This document shows, one piece after another, positions 58,064 to 64,000 of a DNA stretch of 64,000 bases; the first letter of the stretch is position 1, and each line of letters begins with the position of its first letter. Source of the stretch: Parasedimentitalea denitrificans (GTDB lineage Bacteria; Pseudomonadota; Alphaproteobacteria; Rhodobacterales; Rhodobacteraceae). The stretch lies in contig NZ_QHLQ01000001.1 in NCBI RefSeq assembly GCF_011813015.1, positions 124,001-188,000 of the forward strand, written 5' to 3'. The notes under the pieces are model-generated. The model was not told where the DNA came from and ran no database searches. It worked only from the letters and a program-made list of their open reading frames with translations. Both the position numbers and the translations under genes were made by a program.

Positions 58064-58090
58064 TCATTTAGTAGTCACTATAATAAATGA
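58064..58090. promoter_or_regulatory. nested palindromic operator for HxlR regulator 2
   Basis: The outer arms TCATTTA (58064-58070) and TAAATGA (58084-58090) pair perfectly. Near the middle, TAGT-AGTC-ACTA (58069-58080) is a second perfect inverted repeat. AGTCACT is repeated just upstream. The site lies directly in front of the membrane gene's ribosome site and divergent from the regulator. Confidence 0.65.
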
Positions 58091-58113
58091 AGTCAAAATG
58101 CTCGGAGACCACA

Positions 58114-58848
58114 ATGTTCGAAACCATCGCAACCTACTATGTGCAGGTATTTGCCGTGATCCTGCCTGCACTTGTCATCGGCCTAATCGCCATTGGCGCC
58201 CATCGATCTGGCCTGTCCAAGGCCAAGACAGTCGCTGCAATTGGCGGTATCGCAGCCTTGCTTGGGGTCTGGCACGCCTTATCCGTCAATCTGGCCAAGG
58301 CCGGAATTCTGATGCCGCCGTTACAAGCCACCGATCCACCCTATGCCCTGATGCCCTTGTTAGGCGGTGCTTTCCTGCTGTGGGCTTTGGGGCGGTGGAC
58401 CGATACAGGACGCACTATCCTAGGCGGCCTTGACCATATTCATCTGATCAGCATCCAGAGCCTGCGTCTGATGGGTGGGTTCTTCCTGATCGGCTGGGTA
58501 ATGGGGGATATCCCTTGGCAATTCGCCCTGCCCGCCGGGATTGGCGACATCATGGCCGGGATTGCCGCCATTCAGGCCGTTCGGGCGTTGGACAGAGGTG
58601 ACGCCAATGCCGAACACCTGGTCCGTCGTGCCAGCATCATCGGATTGTTGGATTTCGTTGTCGCCGTCAGCCTAGGCATCGTCACCTCGGTTGGTTTCAT
58701 GCAGCTGATGGCCTTTGACAGCCCCAACATCATCAACGCCTACCCACTGGCCCTGTTCCCCGAATACTTTGTGCCGATTTTCATCGCGTTCCAACTGTTC
58801 TCGCTTGGTGCACTTCGCCGTCGCAGTGGTCAAATCGCCACCGCCTAA
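58114..58848 (+). CDS. polytopic membrane protein under HxlR control, unrecognised
   Basis: The 244-residue protein has about seven membrane segments (about 8-28, 40-60, 80-97, 115-135, 140-160, 175-198, 212-232). Conserved-looking motifs are GVWHALSVNLAKAG and LPAGIGDIMAGIAAIQAV. ATG 58114 is preferred because CGGAGA lies just before it. I do not recognise a family. Its pairing with a private HxlR regulator suggests a stress-induced or quinone/electrophile-related role (inference). Confidence 0.78.
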   Translation: MFETIATYYVQVFAVILPALVIGLIAIGAHRSGLSKAKTVAAIGGIAALLGVWHALSVNLAKAGILMPPLQATDPPYALMPLLGGAFLLWALGRWTDTGRTILGGLDHIHLISIQSLRLMGGFFLIGWVMGDIPWQFALPAGIGDIMAGIAAIQAVRALDRGDANAEHLVRRASIIGLLDFVVAVSLGIVTSVGFMQLMAFDSPNIINAYPLALFPEYFVPIFIAFQLFSLGALRRRSGQIATA

Positions 58849-58943
58849 CCCCCACAAGTGGCCGGACAATGCTCTGGCCACTTGCCCCGCTCCGCTGGCT
58901 GGCCTAGAACGCTGACAAACGCGATCAAAGGAGCCGGTGCGAG

Positions 58944-60455
58944 ATGCTCGACCTGACATATGAACTGCCCAAACCCAAGGTGATCTCGGGTGCCAAGCAT
59001 GACTGGGAACTGGTCATCGGCCTAGAGGTCCACGCGCAGGTTAGCTCTAATGCCAAGCTGTTCTCGGGGGCGTCCACCCAGTTTGGCGCCGAGCCGAACT
59101 CAAACGTGGCGTTCGTGGACGCCGCGATGCCCGGCATGCTGCCTGTCATCAACGAATACTGTGTCGAACAGGCCGTGCGTACTGGTCTGGGCCTGAAGGC
59201 TGAAATCAACCTGAAATCTGCCTTTGACCGCAAGAACTATTTCTACCCGGACCTGCCGCAGGGCTATCAGATATCGCAGCTGTATCACCCCATCGTGGGC
59301 GAAGGCGAAGTACTGGTGGAACTGGGCAACGGCCTGGCGCGTAACGTGCGCATCGAACGTATCCACATGGAGCAGGACGCAGGCAAGTCGATCCACGATA
59401 TGGATCCGAACATGTCGTTCGTTGACCTGAACCGTGTTGGGGTTTGCCTGATGGAGATCGTATCGCGCCCTGACATCCGCGGCCCCGAAGAGGCAGCAGC
59501 ATTTGTTGGCAAGCTGCGCCAGATCATGCGGTATCTGGGCACCTGTGACGGAAACATGCAGAACGGCAACATGCGCGCCGATGTGAACGTGTCGATCTGC
59601 CGTCCGGGCCAGTACGAAAAATATCAGGAAACCCAGGACTTCTCGCACCTCGGCACCCGCTGTGAAATCAAGAACATGAACTCGATGCGGTTCATCCAGC
59701 AGGCGATCGAGGTCGAAGCCCGTCGCCAGATTGCAATCGTCGAGGCCGGTGGCACCGTTGATCAGGAAACCCGCCTGTATGACGTCGAAAAAGGCGAAAC
59801 CCGGTCGATGCGGTCCAAGGAAGAGGCACACGATTATCGCTACTTCCCCGATCCCGATCTGCTGCCGCTGGAAATCGAACAGGAGTGGGTAGACCAGATT
59901 GCCGCCACCCTACCCGAACTGCCAGACGCCAAGAAACTGCGCTTTATCAGCGACTTCGGTCTGTCCGACTATGACGCTTCGGTGCTGACGGCAGATGTCG
60001 AATCGGCTGCCTATTTCGAGGCTGTGGCTGAGGGCCGCAACGGCAAGCTGGCCGCCAACTGGGTGATCAACGAGCTGTTTGGCCGCCTGAAAGCTGACGA
60101 CAAAGACATCTCAAACTGTCCGGTCACCCCAGCGCAGCTGGGTGGCGTAATCGAGCTGATCTCGGCGGACACTATTTCCGGCAAGATCGCCAAGGACCTG
60201 TTCGAAATCGTCTACACCGAAGGCGGCGACCCGGCGCAGATCGTCGAAGAGCGCGGCATGAAGCAGGTGACTGATACTGGCGCGATCGAATCTGCATTGG
60301 ATCAGATCATTGCCGACAACCCGGCGCAGGTCGAAAAAGCCAAAGTGAACCCAAAACTGGCAGGCTGGTTTGTCGGTCAGGTGATGAAGGCCACCGGCGG
60401 CAAGGCCAACCCAAAGGCTGTGAACCAATTGGTGGCGCAGAAACTGGGCGAGTAA
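58944..60455 (+). CDS. gatB: Asp-tRNA(Asn)/Glu-tRNA(Gln) amidotransferase subunit B
   Basis: The 503-residue GatB has the kinase-like core with [40 protein letters not shown] and [20 protein letters not shown], then the GatB/Yqey tail ending [10 protein letters not shown]. It activates misacylated tRNA with ATP for amidation by GatA. GatA and GatC are not adjacent, a common arrangement. GGAG precedes the ATG. A rho-independent terminator follows. Confidence 0.97.
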   Translation: MLDLTYELPKPKVISGAKHDWELVIGLEVHAQVSSNAKLFSGASTQFGAEPNSNVAFVDAAMPGMLPVINEYCVEQAVRTGLGLKAEINLKSAFDRKNYFYPDLPQGYQISQLYHPIVGEGEVLVELGNGLARNVRIERIHMEQDAGKSIHDMDPNMSFVDLNRVGVCLMEIVSRPDIRGPEEAAAFVGKLRQIMRYLGTCDGNMQNGNMRADVNVSICRPGQYEKYQETQDFSHLGTRCEIKNMNSMRFIQQAIEVEARRQIAIVEAGGTVDQETRLYDVEKGETRSMRSKEEAHDYRYFPDPDLLPLEIEQEWVDQIAATLPELPDAKKLRFISDFGLSDYDASVLTADVESAAYFEAVAEGRNGKLAANWVINELFGRLKADDKDISNCPVTPAQLGGVIELISADTISGKIAKDLFEIVYTEGGDPAQIVEERGMKQVTDTGAIESALDQIIADNPAQVEKAKVNPKLAGWFVGQVMKATGGKANPKAVNQLVAQKLGE

Positions 60456-60493
60456 CTTGGCCAAGTAACCCATGGGTTACAGCAAGGAATAAC

Positions 60494-60524
60494 AGGGCGG
60501 CCTTGGGGTCGCCCTTTTCTTTTG
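60494..60524 (+). terminator. terminator of gatB
   Basis: The stem AGGGCG...CGCCCT (60494-60499 with 60510-60515) is followed by TTTCTTTTG. It begins 39 bases after the gatB stop. The next 100 bases are AT-rich and probably hold the promoter of the following gene. Confidence 0.85.
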
Positions 60525-60627
60525 ACGATAATCGCATTACCAATTTATCCAATGGAGATCGCCCTTTATTACTGAGTTGGACCTTTATTTCCGGGCAATA
60601 TTTTCAAAATCAATTTAGGAAGCCCCA

Positions 60628-61302
60628 TTGGCGACATTGCCTGCACGTTCAGCTCTCGACATAGACCTGCAAGCCATTGTGGAGTTGCAAGATAATCCGG
60701 GAGTGGACACCCTTGGCCGACGAAGCGTTGCCTTTGTTCATCCAAGGCACTCGCATATCGCGGTCAACACATGCTTTGACACCTTCCCACAAGGCGCGTT
60801 TGTGAGTGAAACCAAGGGCCGTCTTGTCGGTTATCTGAATGCCATTCGTCTTCCATCCCGCGTTGCGCTAGCCCCCCATAACTGGACTGCAATAACCACT
60901 TCGGGAACAGGGGCTGCACATAATCCCTCAGGCAAGTGGCTATACGTCTGCCGTATGCTTCTTACCGCTGGAGCTGGCCACCAATCGTTAGATCCAGAAC
61001 TCTCTCCATTGCTCGTTTCCTTAAAGAATCTGGCTATGAAAGCAGGTTTGGAGGGGGTGGCAATTGCTCTGCCATTTCCAGGCAAACGGGAGCGTTCAGG
61101 AACCACCGAGTTTCAGCGTCAGACCTTGGCGGAAGGTGCGAAAGACTTCGGCCGCCCGTATCTATCGGGTTCAATGGGGCCTTCCACATCTATCAACATT
61201 GCTTTGTATGCGGGTTTCGATCATGAGATCGCTCTTCCCAACTATACCGGCATCGCAGAACACTTTGCGCTTATGGTTTGGCGTAATCCAGAATTCGACT
61301 GA
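60628..61302 (+). CDS. GNAT-like acetyltransferase domain protein
   Basis: The 224-residue protein starts at TTG 60628 with AGGAAG five bases before it; no in-frame ATG occurs until late. Segments FPQGAFVSETKGRLVGYLNA, SGKWLYVCRMLLTAGAGHQS and LKNLAMKAGLEGVAIALPFP resemble the GNAT domain that precedes a nitrilase domain in YhcX-like proteins; here the nitrilase part is absent. The acetyl-CoA loop is atypical, so activity is uncertain. Its AT-rich upstream region and TTG start differ from its neighbours. Confidence 0.6.
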   Translation: MATLPARSALDIDLQAIVELQDNPGVDTLGRRSVAFVHPRHSHIAVNTCFDTFPQGAFVSETKGRLVGYLNAIRLPSRVALAPHNWTAITTSGTGAAHNPSGKWLYVCRMLLTAGAGHQSLDPELSPLLVSLKNLAMKAGLEGVAIALPFPGKRERSGTTEFQRQTLAEGAKDFGRPYLSGSMGPSTSINIALYAGFDHEIALPNYTGIAEHFALMVWRNPEFD

Positions 61303-61332
61303 GCAAGGGAAATCATCTTCTCAAATTGTGGA

Positions 61333-61366
61333 TCAAGTCATCAACTTGACACTCCGCAGCGCGGAG
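61333..61366 (+). promoter_or_regulatory. candidate pepT promoter with inverted repeat
   Basis: TCAAGT-CATCA-ACTTGA (61333-61349) is a perfect inverted repeat whose right arm runs into a TTGACA -35 box (61346-61351). A second short hairpin CTCCGC-AGC-GCGGAG (61352-61366) follows. The -10 is weak. The site would suit a repressor of pepT; no regulator is adjacent. Confidence 0.45.
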
Positions 61367-61398
61367 CGTTCTGTAGGCAAAATTTTTGAGGAGTGACC

Positions 61399-62637
61399 AT
61401 GTCTACCGATTTCAATCAGGAACTTCAGGATCGCCTTGTCCATTATGCGGCGATTGACAGCCAAAGCGACGCAGACTCGCCCTCGGCCCCCAGCACCGAG
61501 ATCCAGTTCGATATGCTGAACCTGCTCAAAACTGAGCTGAACGAGATTGGCGCGCAGGATGTTACGCTGACCGACTATGGCGTGGTGCTGGCGACCATTC
61601 CCGGCACTGTCCCAGGCCCCACCATCGGCTTCCTCGCCCATGTGGACACCGCGCCGCAGTTCAACGCCACCGGCGTTAAACCCCGCGTGATCAAGGGCTA
61701 CAACGGCGGCGATATCACTTTTCCCGATGATCCCGAACTCGTGCTCTCCCCAACCGAGCATCCTTATCTGGCCACCAAACAGGGGCATGACCTGATCACC
61801 GCCTCGGGCGCGACCCTACTGGGCGCTGATGACAAGGCGGGCGTGTCGATCATCATGACCATGGCGCGCCACCTGCTGAACAACCCCGATATTCAGCGCG
61901 GCCCGATCCGCATTGCGTTCACCCCGGACGAGGAAATCGGCCGTGGTGTTGGCCCGCAACTGCCCAAGGATCTGGGGGCAGATTTTGCTTATACGCTGGA
62001 CGGCAGCGACGTGGGCGAGATCGAATACGAGAGCTTCTCGGCCGATGGCGCGGTTGTCACCATCACCGGCGTGTCGATCCACCCAGGCTGGGCCAAGGAG
62101 AAGCTAGTCAACGCCATCCATCTGGCTTCGAAAATCGTGCAGACGCTGCCGCAAGCCACAATGACCCCGGAAACCACCGACGGGCGCGAGGGGTTCATCC
62201 ACGCCACCGACATGACCGGCGGGTCATCCGAGATGAAGTTGAAATTCATCCTGCGCGATTTTGAGATGGAAGGGCTAGAGGCCAAGGGCGAGTTGCTGTG
62301 TCAGGTTTGCGCCGCCGTTCAGGCCTCGGAACCCCGCGCCAGCATCACCTGCGAGATCACGCCGCAATACCGTAACATGCGTTACTGGCTGGAGAAAAAC
62401 ATGGCCCCGGTTAAACTCGCCCATGCCGCTACCAAGGCACAAGGGATCGAGCCGGTATCGATCCCGATCCGAGGCGGCACGGATGGCTCACGCTTGACCG
62501 AATTCGGCGTGCCGACGCCAAACATCTTTACCGGTATGCAGTGCATTCACGGCCCCAAAGAATGGATCTCGGTGCAGGACATGGCGACAGCAACGGATGT
62601 GTGCCTGTCGGTTGTGCAACTGGCAGCGGAGAAGTAA
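61399..62637 (+). CDS. pepT: peptidase T (tripeptide aminopeptidase)
   Basis: The 412-residue M20B zinc peptidase has IGFLAHVDTAPQF (His81, Asp83), LLGADDKAGVSI (Asp144), FTPDEEIGRG (Glu178/Glu179) and GTDGSRLTEFGVPTPNIFTG near the C-terminus. It removes N-terminal residues from tripeptides. Like PepN and the M20 enzymes near 13-16 kb, it supports growth on peptides. ATG 61399 is preferred to a GTG two codons earlier because GAGGAG sits at the right distance. Confidence 0.95.
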   Translation: MSTDFNQELQDRLVHYAAIDSQSDADSPSAPSTEIQFDMLNLLKTELNEIGAQDVTLTDYGVVLATIPGTVPGPTIGFLAHVDTAPQFNATGVKPRVIKGYNGGDITFPDDPELVLSPTEHPYLATKQGHDLITASGATLLGADDKAGVSIIMTMARHLLNNPDIQRGPIRIAFTPDEEIGRGVGPQLPKDLGADFAYTLDGSDVGEIEYESFSADGAVVTITGVSIHPGWAKEKLVNAIHLASKIVQTLPQATMTPETTDGREGFIHATDMTGGSSEMKLKFILRDFEMEGLEAKGELLCQVCAAVQASEPRASITCEITPQYRNMRYWLEKNMAPVKLAHAATKAQGIEPVSIPIRGGTDGSRLTEFGVPTPNIFTGMQCIHGPKEWISVQDMATATDVCLSVVQLAAEK

Positions 62638-62693
62638 GGGCGTAAATTCTTTCGGTTCGTAAGACCCCTGAGAAAAGCACCTGGAAGCGAGTG

Positions 62694-62721
62694 GGGGGGG
62701 CAAAGCCCCCGCCCTTTTTTT
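62694..62721 (+). terminator. terminator of pepT
   Basis: The stem GGGGGC-AAA-GCCCCC (around 62696-62710) is followed by GCCC and seven T (62715-62721). It lies between pepT and the convergent amidohydrolase. Confidence 0.9.
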
Positions 62722-62776
62722 GAATAGCCCCCTTTGGTTTGAGGGAGCGATCGGGCGTCACTAGGTCCCCTGCCCC

Positions 62777-64000
62777 TTATCCGGCGTTTTTGCGGTAGTA
62801 TTCCCAGGCATCGACCTCACTACCATCGGCCAGCGTACAATAGCCAACCTTGCCGCCCTCTCCATCGCGAATGTCGTAGGCCCCGCCGCTTTCGATGCAA
62901 AAGGTGGCCGAAGGGTTGGCAAGCTTTGGATTGGAACTGTAGATCACCCGACCCTCCTTGATAGTCTCGATAACCTCGGTTTCCCGCAGCGAGTCGATAT
63001 CTGTGGTCATCGGATTCTGTGAAAGCACAACAAAATCGGCCTTTAGCCCGGTTCGGATCATACCCTTTTCACCCTCTTCAAAGATCTGCCAGGCCGGGCC
63101 AGTCGTCAATCCCTGTAGGGCCGTATAGGCATCGGCCCGTTCATCGGCCCCCAGGATCACACCGGAACGGGTTTGCCGCGCCCGCGCAGACCACATCACA
63201 AACATCGGATCCAGAGGCGTGACATTGAAATCCGTATGGTTGGAATAGGTCAACCCCTTGGCTTTGGATGACATCACCGGACTAATGAACTCAGCCGCTT
63301 CTTGTCCAATATTCCGAACATGCACATCCCCCCAAAAGAAGGTGTGGTTGGTGAAATAGGATGGGCTGAGCCCCAGCTCGACATAGGCATCCAATTGATC
63401 AGGTCGCTGAAATTGTGAATGTACAACAATTGTGCGACGATCATCCGCTGCCGTGACACCAGCCCCGCGTACCGCTTCGATCACCTGATCAATGGTTGCA
63501 TCTCCATTTGCGTGAACGAAGACTTGCAACCCTGCCTCAATCGCCATTTTTACCTGCGCCTCGAAATCTTCGCGCGGCTGAGTGGTTTCCCCTGTCCAGC
63601 CCTCTTCACCGTTGGGACCACCGGTCAGATAGGGGTGGCTCACATGCGCGGTCTTGCCCTGTGGAGAGCCATCTTGGGTAAACTTGATCCCCTGCAGTTT
63701 CAGGCCACCGTTATATTCGCCGAACACATAATTCGGATTGCCGACAAATTCTCGCGCTTCCACAAAAGCAGGCAGCGAAACAATGTCGAGAAAAATCCGC
63801 CCTTCATCTGCCGCCTTCTGCAAGAAAGCCAAATCCTTGAGGTAGGTGAACCCTTCCTGCGCGTGGGTGTAGCCCTCGGAGGCATACATCATTTGCGCCT
63901 CTTCCATCAATTCAAGCATTTCGCTCTCAGTAGGTTGAGGCAGCTTTTCCAAGACCGGGATATAGGCGGTCTCCATGAGCAGGCCCGCAGGTTCGTTCGA
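62777..64000 (-). CDS. YtcJ-like amidohydrolase (N-terminus beyond the window)
   Basis: The frame stays open to the window edge on the minus strand (SNEPAGLLMETAYIPVLEKL at its visible start), so about 408 C-terminal residues of a usual 550-600 are present. LQVFVHANGDATIDQVIEAV carries a metal-ligand histidine, VVHSQFQRPDQLDAYVELGL another, and LKADFVVLSQNPMTTDIDSL is the closing beta-sandwich. YtcJ-type metal-dependent hydrolases act on N-formyl or cyclic amide substrates. The HxH metal motif of the N-terminus lies outside. It is convergent with pepT. Confidence 0.9.
   Translation of the reverse strand, partial: SNEPAGLLMETAYIPVLEKLPQPTESEMLELMEEAQMMYASEGYTHAQEGFTYLKDLAFLQKAADEGRIFLDIVSLPAFVEAREFVGNPNYVFGEYNGGLKLQGIKFTQDGSPQGKTAHVSHPYLTGGPNGEEGWTGETTQPREDFEAQVKMAIEAGLQVFVHANGDATIDQVIEAVRGAGVTAADDRRTIVVHSQFQRPDQLDAYVELGLSPSYFTNHTFFWGDVHVRNIGQEAAEFISPVMSSKAKGLTYSNHTDFNVTPLDPMFVMWSARARQTRSGVILGADERADAYTALQGLTTGPAWQIFEEGEKGMIRTGLKADFVVLSQNPMTTDIDSLRETEVIETIKEGRVIYSSNPKLANPSATFCIESGGAYDIRDGEGGKVGYCTLADGSEVDAWEYYRKNAG

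Overview
The window looks like chromosomal DNA of a marine alphaproteobacterium of the Rhodobacteraceae (Roseobacter group). This is inferred from gene content and protein style: isovaleryl-CoA dehydrogenase with an acyl-CoA ligase, a DUF3422 protein, an RTX protein with a C-terminal Hint domain, tryptophan 2,3-dioxygenase with kynureninase, and many GTG/TTG starts. I saw no rRNA, tRNA, CRISPR array, insertion sequence, phage module or integrase. Most genes are housekeeping or catabolic and tightly packed. Both ends cut a gene: an AMP-binding acyl-CoA ligase at the left and a YtcJ-type amidohydrolase at the right.

Layout. 1-2.1 kb: leucine/acyl-CoA catabolism on the minus strand (ivd, an LprI-like secreted protein, acyl-CoA ligase). 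2.4-4.3 kb: DegT-type aminotransferase and gph. 4.4-8.3 kb: glmU-glmS-AlkD-like operon. 8.4-12.3 kb: a lipoprotein, then moaA-waaA-glycosyltransferase. 12.4-22 kb: peptide or acyl-amino-acid use, with two tandem M20 amidohydrolases, an ArgE-like deacylase, a fused double ATPase, and the divergent binding protein and two permeases. 22.2-27.8 kb: YeeE/YedE sulfur transporter, DUF3422 protein, pntAB. 27.9-30 kb: small genes, including an SDR and MmcQ/DUF1059 proteins. 30.2-32.7 kb: kynU-GNAT-kynA. 32.8-36.2 kb: TetR regulator divergent from a two-subunit molybdenum hydroxylase. 36.5-46 kb: RTX-Hint protein, desaturase, membrane adenylate cyclase-TPR protein, class I glutamine amidotransferase hydrolase, CHASE hybrid kinase. 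46-56.2 kb: malate synthase G, pepN, three unrecognised proteins, tex. 56.3-58.9 kb: two HxlR regulators, each divergent from small enzyme or membrane genes. 58.9-64 kb: gatB, a GNAT-like protein, pepT, amidohydrolase.

How the genes fit together. The most coherent functional block is 12.4-22 kb: uptake of peptides or N-acylated amino acids followed by cytoplasmic deacylation or hydrolysis. GlmS and GlmU supply UDP-GlcNAc while WaaA and the adjacent glycosyltransferase act on lipopolysaccharide. KynA and KynU flank a GNAT gene and take tryptophan toward anthranilate, but no kynurenine formamidase is visible here. Several divergent or promoter regions carry clear inverted repeats that look like operators for the adjacent TetR/HxlR regulators or for unlinked ones. 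No defence system or obviously new multi-gene machine stands out. The best candidates for something undescribed are the HxlR-controlled membrane proteins, two short ORFs outside normal annotation, and the GNAT gene inside the kynurenine operon.
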